Shown here: positions 16,557 to 24,304 of the stretch, piece by piece | Layout: every line of letters begins with the position of its first letter | Numbering within the stretch: position 1 is the stretch's first letter | Assembly: GCA_019239915.1 (NCBI GenBank) | Contig: JAFAZF010000066.1 | Location: 1-43,496, forward strand | Length of the DNA stretch: 43,496 bases | Source of the DNA: Sphingomonadaceae bacterium | Lineage (GTDB): Bacteria; Pseudomonadota; Alphaproteobacteria; Sphingomonadales; Sphingomonadaceae | Direction: 5' to 3' | Translations under genes and position numbers: made by a program | Notes under the pieces: model-generated | What the model was told of the DNA's origin: nothing | The model's input: only the letters and a program-made list of their open reading frames with translations | The model's database searches: none

Positions 16557-18290
16557 ATGGGTGCCGCGAAGAGCAACGGGCAATCGCCGAAGGAACGACG
16601 GGACGTGGGCCCCGCCGGCAAGCTGCCGTCGCTTATCGCGGCGGGGCTCAGCGCCCCGATCGTGACCGCGCTCCGGCAAACCTATCTCGACGCGCTGCCC
16701 AATCCGGTCGCGATCGTCGGCAGGAGCGGTGAAACGACCGAGCTTGTTGCGCGCAACGAGGCTTTCGACAAAATCCTCGCCACGATCGAACCGATCGATC
16801 CGTGCCGCATGCGCACTCAGATCCTCGCCTTTCTCGACGGCGACGAGAAGCGGCATGATTTCGATTGGAGCGACCACGACGGCGTTGCCGGCCGGCATTT
16901 CCGCGTGCGGCTTACGCGCATGCCCGCGATGATCGATTGGCGTCCGCGTTGTCTCGTTTCGCTGATCGAGCGTACCGCCGAGATCAATACCGCACGCTCG
17001 CTGCGCGCAGAGATGCTCAACGACAGCCTTACCGGACTGCCCAACCGCGCCGCCTTCATCGAGGCGGTGGCGGAGGGGCTGAACGAGATCGCGGAGCGCG
17101 GACTGGCGGTGCTGGCGATCGATCTGAACCGCTTCAGCCGCATCAACGAGTGCATGGGTGCGATTGCCGGTGACGAACTGATCATCACAGTCGCGCGGCG
17201 GCTGCTCTCGGCGTTGCGCGCCGGTGACAAGCTGGCGCGCATCGGTGGCGACGAGTTCGCGGTGCTGCTCCGCGTCGGCGATCCGCATGCGGAGGCTGCC
17301 CAGGCGGCCGAGCGCATGCGCCGCGCGCTGAGCGCGCCGTTCCGGCTGAGCGAGCTAGAGATCGGCATAGCTGGTGCGATCGGCGTGGCGGTCGCCGGCG
17401 AAGGCTCGATCGATGCGGAGGATCTGGTCCGCAACGCTCAATTCGCGCTCAAGCGCGCCAAGTCGACCGGCGAGGTCGAGATCTACCGGCCGGGCGAGGT
17501 CGGCGCCGTCCGCCACAAGCTCAGCCTCGAAACCGGCCTGCGCCGCGCCATCGAGGGCGGCCAGCTCCGTCTCGTCTTCCAACCGCTCGTCGATCTCGCG
17601 ACGGGGGGCCTCGCAGGCTTCGAGGCGCTGACGCGCTGGGACCATGAAGGCCAGTCAATTCCGCCCGCCGACTTCATCGCGGCGGCGGAAGAATCGGGGC
17701 TGATCGTGCCGCTCGGCCGCTGGGCGGTCGATACTGCCCTGGCGGCGCTCGCGGACTGGGATGCCGCGCTCGGGCGGCCCTTGCCGATCCGCGTTGCCGT
17801 GAACGTCTCGGCGATCCAGCTCGCGCGCGACGACGTCGGCGCAGTCGCCGCCGCGGCGCTGGCGCGGACCGGTGTCGCCGGCAGCCGCCTCACGCTCGAG
17901 CTCACGGAGAGCGCGATCGTCCACGATCCCGCTCGTGCCACGCGCGCGCTCGGCGCCCTCAAGGGGCTCGATGCGACGATCGCGATGGACGATTTCGGCA
18001 CCGGCTATTCGAGCCTCGCCTATCTGCAGAAGCTGCCGATCGACATGCTCAAGATCGACCGCAGCTTCGTCACCGGCATGCTCGCCGATCGCGACAAGGT
18101 CGCGATCGTCCGCGCGGTGCTCAGCCTCGCCGACGCGCTCGGCATGACGACGACCGCCGAGGGCGTCGAGACGGTCGAGCTCGCGCAGACGCTCGCCGCG
18201 CTGGGCTGCACCTACGGCCAGGGCCATTATTTCGCGGCGCCGCTCGGCGCCGAGGACGCGCTCGCCTATCTATCCGCGCGGAGCGCCTGA
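16557..18290 (+). CDS. GGDEF-EAL cyclic-di-GMP enzyme with N-terminal PAS-like region
   Basis: A 577-residue cytosolic protein. Residues 1 to about 150 look PAS-like (LPNPVAIVGRSGETTELVARN). A GGDEF domain follows (about 155-310) with intact Gly230-Gly-Asp-Glu-Phe234 and an inhibitory-site RxxD (RAGD) at the normal place upstream. The EAL domain (about 325-577) has Glu356-Ala-Leu plus NVSAIQL, ELTES, DDFGTGYSS, LKIDRSF, EGVET and QGHYF, so all metal and catalytic residues for c-di-GMP hydrolysis seem present. Both activities may exist, or GTP/c-di-GMP at the GGDEF may control the EAL. ATG 16557 is chosen; GTG 16554 is directly in front and equally possible. The 3' end overlaps the convergent cca gene by 25 bases. 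Confidence 0.88.
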   Translation: MGAAKSNGQSPKERRDVGPAGKLPSLIAAGLSAPIVTALRQTYLDALPNPVAIVGRSGETTELVARNEAFDKILATIEPIDPCRMRTQILAFLDGDEKRHDFDWSDHDGVAGRHFRVRLTRMPAMIDWRPRCLVSLIERTAEINTARSLRAEMLNDSLTGLPNRAAFIEAVAEGLNEIAERGLAVLAIDLNRFSRINECMGAIAGDELIITVARRLLSALRAGDKLARIGGDEFAVLLRVGDPHAEAAQAAERMRRALSAPFRLSELEIGIAGAIGVAVAGEGSIDAEDLVRNAQFALKRAKSTGEVEIYRPGEVGAVRHKLSLETGLRRAIEGGQLRLVFQPLVDLATGGLAGFEALTRWDHEGQSIPPADFIAAAEESGLIVPLGRWAVDTALAALADWDAALGRPLPIRVAVNVSAIQLARDDVGAVAAAALARTGVAGSRLTLELTESAIVHDPARATRALGALKGLDATIAMDDFGTGYSSLAYLQKLPIDMLKIDRSFVTGMLADRDKVAIVRAVLSLADALGMTTTAEGVETVELAQTLAALGCTYGQGHYFAAPLGAEDALAYLSARSA

Positions 18291-19471
18291 GCGACCTCCT
18301 CATCGGCGATCGCTGCAACCCGCGCGGCGTCGGGAAATCCCTCGGCGATCCAGCGATCCTCGATACGCTTGAGCGTCGCGGCGACGCTGGGTCCTGCGGA
18401 CAGGCCGCGCGTGACCAGCGCACCTCCGGTGAGCGGAAAGCGCGGTGCCGGCCAGCTGGCGATCTCGGCGAGCTTGGCCGCCACCGCATCGTCATCGAGG
18501 TCGGCGAGCAACAACTGGTCCTGCGCGCCCACTGCGCCGAGGCGATAGCGCAGCTCGAGCGGATCGGTCGTGAGCAGCGGCGCTGCGGCGATCTCCATCC
18601 GCTTGCGATCGGCATTGGAAAGCTTGAGCCGGGCGGCAACCGCGCCGGCCGCCGCGTCCGGCAGCAGCGCCACGAGCCGGAGCAACGCACTGGGCGCGAG
18701 CTGCGCGTGCGTCTCGCGCGCGATCGTGCGACGCAGCCGCCGAAGATCATCGATCTCCGGGAGCACGGGCGTGAAGATGCCGTGCGCAACCATGATCGCT
18801 ACGGTGTCGGCGGCGTTCGGGGCGACGAGCAGCTTCAGCACCTCCTGCGCGATCCGTTCGCGCGAAAGTGCCATCAGGTCGTTCGCGCGCGCGGTGCAGG
18901 CGGCGAGGCCGTCCGCGTCCGGCGCGCCCGCACCGAAGCGCGCATGGAAGCGGAAGAAGCGCAGGATGCGGAGATGATCCTCGGCGATGCGAACGAAGGG
19001 GTCGCCGATGAAGCGGACGCGGCGCGCGGCGAGGTCGGCTCGCCCACCGAAATAATCGTGAATCTTGGCCGAGGCGTCGCGGCCGAAGTCGGGGCCGGCC
19101 GAGAGTGCATTGATCGTGAAGTCGCGCCGCGCGGCATCCTCGCGCCAATCGTCGCTGAACGCGATCTCGGCGTGGCGGCCGTCCGTCGCGACGTCGCGGC
19201 GCAGCGTCGTCACCTCAACCGGCCCGCTCGGCAGCACCGCCGTCACCGTGCCGTGCGCGATGCCGGTCGGCACCGCCTTGAGGCCGGCATCGCCGATCCG
19301 GCGCGCGACCTCGTCCGGCCGCAGACGCGTCGCGAGATCGACGTCGGCAGTCTCCAGCCCGAGCAGCGTATCGCGTACGACGCCGCCGACGAAGCGCGTC
19401 GCGCCCGCTTTTGCATCGAGCGCGTCGAGCAGCCGATCGAGCCCTTCGCGCTCGCGCCAGGCTGCGCTCAC
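18266..19471 (-). CDS. CCA tRNA nucleotidyltransferase / poly(A) polymerase family protein
   Basis: A 401-residue class II nucleotidyltransferase that repairs or adds the tRNA 3' CCA end (or polyadenylates RNA). Motifs: RFVGGVVRDTLLG (about 27-39), the catalytic Asp pair in TADVDLATRL, RRDFTINALSAGPD, and DPFVRIAEDHLRILRFFRFHARFG with the neck region. As the only such gene here and in its usual alphaproteobacterial company, CCA addition is the likely role. Two adjacent GTG codons could start it; the one at 19471-19469 overlaps the Nudix stop (GTGA) and is preferred, 19474 being the other. The last 25 bases overlap the convergent GGDEF-EAL gene. Confidence 0.88.
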   Translation of the reverse strand: MSAAWREREGLDRLLDALDAKAGATRFVGGVVRDTLLGLETADVDLATRLRPDEVARRIGDAGLKAVPTGIAHGTVTAVLPSGPVEVTTLRRDVATDGRHAEIAFSDDWREDAARRDFTINALSAGPDFGRDASAKIHDYFGGRADLAARRVRFIGDPFVRIAEDHLRILRFFRFHARFGAGAPDADGLAACTARANDLMALSRERIAQEVLKLLVAPNAADTVAIMVAHGIFTPVLPEIDDLRRLRRTIARETHAQLAPSALLRLVALLPDAAAGAVAARLKLSNADRKRMEIAAAPLLTTDPLELRYRLGAVGAQDQLLLADLDDDAVAAKLAEIASWPAPRFPLTGGALVTRGLSAGPSVAATLKRIEDRWIAEGFPDAARVAAIADEEVAQALRADR

Positions 19472-20070
19472 CACAGGCCTCGCAGCCGCCGGCTCAGGTT
19501 GACGATCAGCGCGGCGGTGATCCCCCAGATGCGCCGCTCACCCCAGATGATCTCGTAATAGCTGCGCATACGGCCATCGAGCTCGAGCTCTCGCGCGATC
19601 TGGTTCTCGGGCGCCAGCGCGAAGGCGAACGGCACCTCGAATACCGCCGCGACCTCAAATTCATGCGGCACCAGTGGCAGATCGGGCGCGACGACGGCAA
19701 CCACCGGGGTGATGTGGAAGCCGGTGCGGGTACGGAAGCGATCGGTGGTGCCGATCACCTCAACGGCGCTGCGCGGCAGCGCGATCTCCTCCTCGGCCTC
19801 GCGCAGGGCCGCATCGATCGCGTCGGCGTCGGTGGCGTCGACGCGGCCGCCGGGAAAGGCGACTTGCCCCGCATGGCGGCGCAGATGCTCGGTGCGCAGC
19901 GTAAGCAGCAGCGTCGGCTCTGGCCGATCTACCACCGGCACGAGCACCGCCGCGTCCGCGAAGGCGCCGGCGAGAGCGGCATCGGGCTCGCTCTCCTCGA
20001 TACGATAAAGATCGATCTCGCGTTGCGCGCCTTCGCTCAACGCCGCGCGCAGCCGCTTGGCGAGGCTCAT
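19468..20070 (-). CDS. Nudix hydrolase, CoA pyrophosphatase (NudL-like)
   Basis: A 200-residue Nudix protein of the CoA-diphosphatase subgroup, which cleaves CoA to 4'-phosphopantetheine and 3',5'-ADP. The family signature LLTLRTEHLRRHAGQVAFPG precedes the Nudix box, which reads GGRVDATDADAIDAALREAE then EEIAL; the REAEEE metal-binding core is intact. The C-terminal IIWGERRIWGITAALI is also typical of this group. ATG 20070, overlapping the stop of the DUF1285 gene (ATGA), is the preferred start; an ATG 12 codons upstream lies inside that gene. Confidence 0.88.
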   Translation of the reverse strand: MSLAKRLRAALSEGAQREIDLYRIEESEPDAALAGAFADAAVLVPVVDRPEPTLLLTLRTEHLRRHAGQVAFPGGRVDATDADAIDAALREAEEEIALPRSAVEVIGTTDRFRTRTGFHITPVVAVVAPDLPLVPHEFEVAAVFEVPFAFALAPENQIARELELDGRMRSYYEIIWGERRIWGITAALIVNLSRRLRGLW

Positions 20071-20639
20071 GTGCTGGCGAGCGCGAAGAAGGCGCCGTCG
20101 CTCCACAGCCCCGGCGGGTCGCTCTCCTCCGCCAGCGCGAGCTCGGCGAGTTCGTAGAAGACCGCGCGCGCGATCAGCGCGTCGAGACCGCCACGCACAT
20201 GAAGATAGGGATGCGGCCCATCGTCGCGTTCCTCGATCCGGATGCCGTGCCCCGGGCCCGCGACGACGAGATCGCCGGTGTTCAGGCGGAAGGCGAGGCG
20301 GCGCGCCTCGCCCTCGCCCTCGCTCGCAAGCTCGACCGCGACGAACGGCGCCTCCTCGACGGCGATCGCCAGCTTCTCGGCGGGCGTGACGAGGACGAAG
20401 CCGCCGTCGGGCTCGCGACGCAGGATCGTCGAGAACAGGCGGACGAGCGCGGGTCGCTCGATGCGCTCGCCCTCATGATACCAGCTACCGTCGCGCGCGA
20501 TCCGCATCGCGCTGTCGCCGGTCCGTTCCGGCTGCCAGCTTTCGACGGGCGGCAGCCGGCGCGCGGCGGCGAGTTCGGCGATCTCTGCGAGCGACAGGCC
20601 GGCGAGATCCTCTGGCGGCGGGGGTGCAGGCATGGGCAA
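20067..20639 (-). CDS. DUF1285 family protein
   Basis: A 190-residue cytosolic protein with the DUF1285 pattern: MRIARDGSWYHEGERIERPA, LVRLFSTILRREPDGGFVLV, then TPAEKLAIAVEEAPFVAVEL. Two beta-rich domains of unknown function are expected for this family. It is the first gene of the DUF1285-Nudix-cca operon, with ATGA and GTGA junctions. This grouping recurs in alphaproteobacteria and suggests a link to RNA or cofactor quality control, but no reaction is known. The N-terminus is Pro-rich (MPMPAPPPPED); ATG 20633 is an alternative start. Confidence 0.8.
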   Translation of the reverse strand: MPMPAPPPPEDLAGLSLAEIAELAAARRLPPVESWQPERTGDSAMRIARDGSWYHEGERIERPALVRLFSTILRREPDGGFVLVTPAEKLAIAVEEAPFVAVELASEGEGEARRLAFRLNTGDLVVAGPGHGIRIEERDDGPHPYLHVRGGLDALIARAVFYELAELALAEESDPPGLWSDGAFFALAST

Positions 20640-20672
20640 GGCGTTAGCGCGCCGGACGCCGCGGTGAAACCC

Positions 20673-21209
20673 TCAGGCTGCGATCGCGGCGCGGCGAGGG
20701 CGCAGCGTGCCCTCGACGGGCAGGCGCACGCCGGCGGGATTGCGGACCAGCAAGCGGTGGCGCTCGACCGGACCTGGCACGCCCCACTGCTGCGTCGGCG
20801 CGGCGTCATAGCCGAAGAAGCGGCCATAATATTCGGCGTCGCCGATCAGCATCGAGGGCGATGCGCGCGCGGCGTCGATCGCGGCGAGCGCGCGTGCCAT
20901 CATCGCGCGGCCGATGCCGAGCCGCTGGCGATCGGGACGGACCGCTACCGGGCCGACGAGCAGCAGCGGGGTGGCGCGCCCATCCTCGCCCGCCAGCTCG
21001 ATCGGCCAGGTCTGGAGGCTGCCGACGAGATCCCCCGCCTCGTCGAACGCCGCGAGCGAATAAGGCGGGATCGCGTCGCAGCCGTTGCGCAGCTTGTAGG
21101 CGGTGCGCCCATGTCGATCGGCTCCGAACGCGGCATCGAGCAGCGCGTCGACCTTCTGGGGGTCGGCGGCGGCGAGCGGCAATATGGTAACGGACCGATC
21201 AGGCGACAC
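20673..21209 (-). CDS. GNAT-family N-acetyltransferase
   Basis: A 178-residue GNAT protein. The acetyl-CoA motif A is LLLVGPVAVRPDRQRLGIGRAMMARALAA split across about residues 78-106, with the Q-R-x-x-G-x-G/A loop (QRLGIG) intact; MLIGDAEYYGRFFGYDAAP is the usual motif B region of the YhbS-like subgroup. The GTG at 21209 gives the expected domain start (SPDRSVTILPLAAADP); ATG codons 12 and 22 codons upstream are possible but lack ribosome-binding sites. Transcribed divergently from folB. Substrate unknown. Confidence 0.75.
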   Translation of the reverse strand: MSPDRSVTILPLAAADPQKVDALLDAAFGADRHGRTAYKLRNGCDAIPPYSLAAFDEAGDLVGSLQTWPIELAGEDGRATPLLLVGPVAVRPDRQRLGIGRAMMARALAAIDAARASPSMLIGDAEYYGRFFGYDAAPTQQWGVPGPVERHRLLVRNPAGVRLPVEGTLRPRRAAIAA

Positions 21210-21342
21210 GAAGCTGTTCCAACTGTTTGGAGAAGGCGCGCGCATTAGCGGCGAAAAATGAAAAAGGAAGGTCATGCGCGGCGGACCAACAGATTGCCGC
21301 GCCCGGCATCGGCGGGTATCGCGCGGCCAAGGAGGACATGGC

Positions 21343-21720
21343 TTGGCGGACGATCTGCTCCAGCTCGAGGTATCGGGCATCGAGGTCTCGGTGCTTACCG
21401 GCATCTATTCGGAGGAGACGCACCTGCCGCAGCCGCTGCGCATCGACCTCGTCGTCGATCTCGATCTGCCGGGCGAGCCCTTCGCGCCGGACACGCCGCT
21501 TTCGGCCTCCAAGAACTACCTCGATCTCAAGCGCGCCGCTACGGACGCGCTTCCCAAGGATCGCCATTTCACGTTGATCGAGGCGGTCGCCGACCATGTC
21601 GCGGAAACGCTGTTCGTCGGGGATGCGCGCGTCGCGCGCGTCGATATCCGCATCGTCAAGCTTGCCATTTCCAAGGGTGGCGAGGCGATCGGCATCCGCA
21701 TGGTCCGCCACCGGCGATGA
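21343..21720 (+). CDS. folB: dihydroneopterin aldolase (FolB family)
   Basis: A 125-residue protein of the tunnelling-fold FolB family, which splits dihydroneopterin to 6-hydroxymethyl-dihydropterin in folate synthesis. Visible features: VSVLTGIYSEETHLPQPL, with the pterin-anchoring Glu region, NYLDLKRAATDALPK, HFTLIEAVADHVAETL (FTLIE corresponds to the FALVE active-site segment) and IRIVKLAISKGGEAIGI near the C-terminus. The start is TTG 21343: an AAGGAGG ends 8 bases before it, and the nearby ATG at 21338 is out of frame. The following SDR gene starts 13 bases after its stop and is probably in the same operon. Confidence 0.82.
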   Translation: MADDLLQLEVSGIEVSVLTGIYSEETHLPQPLRIDLVVDLDLPGEPFAPDTPLSASKNYLDLKRAATDALPKDRHFTLIEAVADHVAETLFVGDARVARVDIRIVKLAISKGGEAIGIRMVRHRR

Positions 21721-21733
21721 TCGGATCGCGCCG

Positions 21734-22501
21734 GTGAGCGAGGCGCCGCTCGCGCTGGTGACGGGCGGTTGCCGACGGCTCGGCGCCGCGCTGGCGGCAC
21801 GGCTGGCGCGCGCCGGCTGGGCGCTTGCGCTCAACGCCCACGGCGCGGTCGAGCCGGAGCCGGAACTCGCCGAAGTGCTGCGCGAGACCGGTGTCACGTG
21901 GCGCGCCTTCCCCGCCGATCTCGGCGACCCGCAGGCGGTCGACGCGCTGCTCCCGGCGGTGACCGCCGCCTTCGGAAGGGTTCCTACCCTGCTCGTCAAC
22001 AACGCCTCACGCTTCGAGTTCGATACGCCCGAGAGCGCGACCGGCGAGGCGCTGCTCGGCCACTATGCGGTGAATGCGGCGGCGCCCGCCTTGCTCTGCC
22101 GCGCGCTCGCCGCATCGGGCGCGAGGGGCGCGCTCGTCGTCAACATCCTCGATCAGCGCATCGCCGAACCCAATGGCGATCAGTTCAGCTACACGCTTTC
22201 CAAGCTCGCATTGGCGTCGCTGACGCCGATCCTCGCCCGCCATTTCGCGCCGAGGCTCCGCGTCAACGCCATCGCACCGGGCCTCACCATGCCGACCGCG
22301 GACTATGACGAGGGCCAACTCGCCCGCCTCGCCGACGCGATGCCGCTCGATCGCCTGCCAGAAGCTGCCGACATCGCCGACGCGCTCGCCTATCTGGTCG
22401 GCGCGCGTGCGGTGACGGGACAGACCATTTACGTGGACGGCGGCGCGCATCTCTGTCGCTACGAGCGCGACTTCGTGTTCCTGGGGAAGGACGGTAACTG
22501 A
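21734..22501 (+). CDS. SDR oxidoreductase, pteridine-reductase-like (PTR1/FolM type)
   Basis: A 255-residue short-chain dehydrogenase/reductase. The cofactor motif is TGGCRRLG (residues 10-17), with the RRLG form seen in NADPH-using pteridine reductases; NNAS and Tyr153-Thr-Leu-Ser-Lys157 follow. Thirteen residues before the Tyr, where ordinary SDRs have the catalytic Ser, there is Asp140 (NILDQRI), as in PTR1 enzymes. With folB directly upstream, reduction of dihydropterin or dihydrofolate is the best guess. GTG 21734 is chosen because the domain begins there (APLALVTGGC); the longer upstream frame overlaps folB out of frame. Confidence 0.82.
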   Translation: MSEAPLALVTGGCRRLGAALAARLARAGWALALNAHGAVEPEPELAEVLRETGVTWRAFPADLGDPQAVDALLPAVTAAFGRVPTLLVNNASRFEFDTPESATGEALLGHYAVNAAAPALLCRALAASGARGALVVNILDQRIAEPNGDQFSYTLSKLALASLTPILARHFAPRLRVNAIAPGLTMPTADYDEGQLARLADAMPLDRLPEAADIADALAYLVGARAVTGQTIYVDGGAHLCRYERDFVFLGKDGN

Positions 22502-22511
22502 CGCGCAACGT

Positions 22512-23354
22512 TTAGTTCTGCGTCCGCGTCCGTCCGCATTCGCCGAGCCCGGCGAGCACCACCTGATAATCGTCGCGCGCCGCCGCGGCGTCGGCGGGTT
22601 CGAGGTTGGCGAGGCTGGCATCGGGCAGCTGGCGCGGCAGTTCGCAGGCGAGACGATACCAGAGCAGCGTCTGCGGCTGCGGCGGCGCGGCGGCCTCGTC
22701 GACCATTTCGGCGAGCGCCACCGCCCAGCGCGGCTGCTCCTGGGGCCGCCTGAGCACGGCGAGGCTCACCGGATGGCCGTTGGCGGTGGTGAGGAAGATC
22801 TGCGTCTCGCTTTCGCCGGGCAGCGTGCCCGGCACGTGGAAAGCGCTGGCGACGCCAGTGATGCGCGGCGGCGCGTCCGGAGTGGCGGCGGCGACCAGGA
22901 TCGCCTTGGCTCTGGCCTCGAGCTCCGGCGTCCAGGCGAGCGCCGCGTCCGGCGCTACCAGCCGCAACGTGCCGGCCGGCTGGTCGGCGGGTGCGCTGGC
23001 AAATAGCAGCACGTCCGCCTTTTTCAGTTTCGGGACATGATTCGCCGAATCGAGCGGCAGGTCGGCGAGGAAGCTCACGTCCGGCGGCATGCCCTCGGCG
23101 CCCTTGAGCAGCGCTGTGATCGTGGCGCGCACGTACAGACGGGCGTGCCCCGGCGTCACACCCGCGGCGTCGGCGCCGCGCAGTAGGATCGCATCGGTAA
23201 CGATCACATGCGCGACAATCGGCGCTGCCAAGGAGAGATCGGCAATGTCCGAGTAACTATAGGCGGAACCCAGAAGATTTGCCTCGCGCGCGGCAAGTTG
23301 CGCGGGCGCTAGGACAAGTGCTGCAGCAGTTAAGATGCCCGGCCCAGCTTTCAT
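22512..23354 (-). CDS. secreted protein of unknown function
   Basis: A 280-residue protein with a signal peptide (KAGPGILTAAALVLAPAQLAAREA, cleavage near residue 22). The mature part contains VTPGHARLYVRATITALLKG followed by PPDVSFLADLPLDSANHVPK and KKADVLLFA, a pattern of beta strands; ATPDAPPRITGVASAFHVPG and SETQIFLTTANGHPVSLAVL come later. Near the C-terminus it holds two cysteines (ACELP and GECGRTR) that may form a disulfide. No enzymatic motif is recognised; it looks like a conserved periplasmic protein of sphingomonads. It is convergent with the SDR gene, 10 bases apart, and divergent from tonB across a 226-base space. Confidence 0.65.
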   Translation of the reverse strand: MKAGPGILTAAALVLAPAQLAAREANLLGSAYSYSDIADLSLAAPIVAHVIVTDAILLRGADAAGVTPGHARLYVRATITALLKGAEGMPPDVSFLADLPLDSANHVPKLKKADVLLFASAPADQPAGTLRLVAPDAALAWTPELEARAKAILVAAATPDAPPRITGVASAFHVPGTLPGESETQIFLTTANGHPVSLAVLRRPQEQPRWAVALAEMVDEAAAPPQPQTLLWYRLACELPRQLPDASLANLEPADAAAARDDYQVVLAGLGECGRTRTQN

Positions 23355-23374
23355 TCCGAATCCCTATGCTGCAC

Positions 23375-23403
23375 TGCAACAAATACTGTGGTTGCATAGT
23401 ATT
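23375..23403. promoter_or_regulatory. two interlocked inverted repeats upstream of tonB
   Basis: TGCAAC (23375-23380) and GTTGCA (23391-23396) pair across 10 bases; AATACT (23382-23387) and AGTATT (23398-23403) pair across 10 bases and interlock with the first pair, offset by 7. The stretch is AT-rich against a very GC-rich background and lies between the divergent hypothetical gene and tonB, about 45 bases before the tonB -35 element. It resembles an operator for a dimeric regulator. Confidence 0.5.
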
Positions 23404-23447
23404 CATCTGCCCTGCGACGTGGCGATCTTCGCCCGTTTACAAAGCGT

Positions 23448-23476
23448 TTGCCACCTGCAAATGCGCACGATAACAT
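23448..23476 (+). promoter_or_regulatory. putative tonB-exbBD promoter
   Basis: -35 TTGCCA at 23448-23453, 17-base spacer, -10 TAACAT at 23471-23476; expected start near 23483, giving a leader of about 100 bases before tonB. Spacing and hexamers fit the housekeeping sigma factor. Confidence 0.5.
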
Positions 23477-23580
23477 CAATTCGTTCGTGCCTGCGTTTGT
23501 GGGCGCCGGTGTGCCCATGGAGGCATAGCCGGTGCCCGATGAACAGGCCCAGCGAGACATGATAGGAGTGGTGGAAGCGA

Positions 23581-24234
23581 ATGGCCTATGCTGACCAAGA
23601 AGCAGGCGGGCGAAAAGTAGTCTCGATCGTCATCGTCGCGCTTCTCCATGCGGCGCTCGCCTATGCCTTCATCACCGGCCTCGCCTTCAATGTGATCAAG
23701 AAGGCGGCGTCCGACCTCAAGACATTCGACGTGCAGGACGAGCCACCGCCGCCGCCGCAGAAGCTGCCGCCGCCGCCGCCGGTTCCCAAGAACCTGCCGC
23801 CGCCGCCGATCGTCGCACCGCCGCCGATCGTGCAGACGCAGGCACCCGCGCCGGTGATCCAGACCGTGCAAGCACCGCCGCCGGTGATCCACGTCCAGGC
23901 TGTGACGGCGCCACCGCCACCGCCTGCGCCGAGCAAGGCGAGCGGCGCCAAGCCGCGCGGCAGCTTTCAAGAGCTGATGTCGTCGGACGACTACCCGCCC
24001 GCCGCGCTTCGCAACAACGAGCAGGGCACCGTCGGCTTCAAGCTCGAGGTCGGCGCCGACGGCAGGGTGACCAACTGCACGGTGACGAGCTCGAGCGGCT
24101 TCTCCGATCTTGACGAGACCGCCTGCAAGCTGCTCACCCGCCGGGCGCGCTTCACGCCCGCCAAGGATGCGTCGGGCAATCCGATGACGGACACCTTCGC
24201 GAGCCGCTTCACCTGGCAGGTGCCGAAAGACTGA
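23581..24234 (+). CDS. tonB: energy transducer TonB
   Basis: A 217-residue TonB that couples the proton-motive force to TonB-dependent outer-membrane receptors. There is a short cytoplasmic N-terminus and one anchor helix (VVSIVIVALLHAALAYAFIT, about residues 13-32) containing the family His in the SxxxH-type pattern (IVIVALLHAALA). A Pro-rich periplasmic spacer follows (about 52-125; runs of PPPPP and repeated PPPVI units), then a C-terminal domain with the TonB signature YPPAALRNNEQGTVGFKLEV and CTVTSSSGFSDLDETACKLL. First gene of tonB-exbB-exbD-exbD2. Confidence 0.92.
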   Translation: MAYADQEAGGRKVVSIVIVALLHAALAYAFITGLAFNVIKKAASDLKTFDVQDEPPPPPQKLPPPPPVPKNLPPPPIVAPPPIVQTQAPAPVIQTVQAPPPVIHVQAVTAPPPPPAPSKASGAKPRGSFQELMSSDDYPPAALRNNEQGTVGFKLEVGADGRVTNCTVTSSSGFSDLDETACKLLTRRARFTPAKDASGNPMTDTFASRFTWQVPKD

Positions 24235-24304
24235 TCAACCGGAGCGGCGCGCCGGCATGCGGCGCGGCGCCGATACAAACGACTGAGACAAGGACCTGAA
24301 CGCA

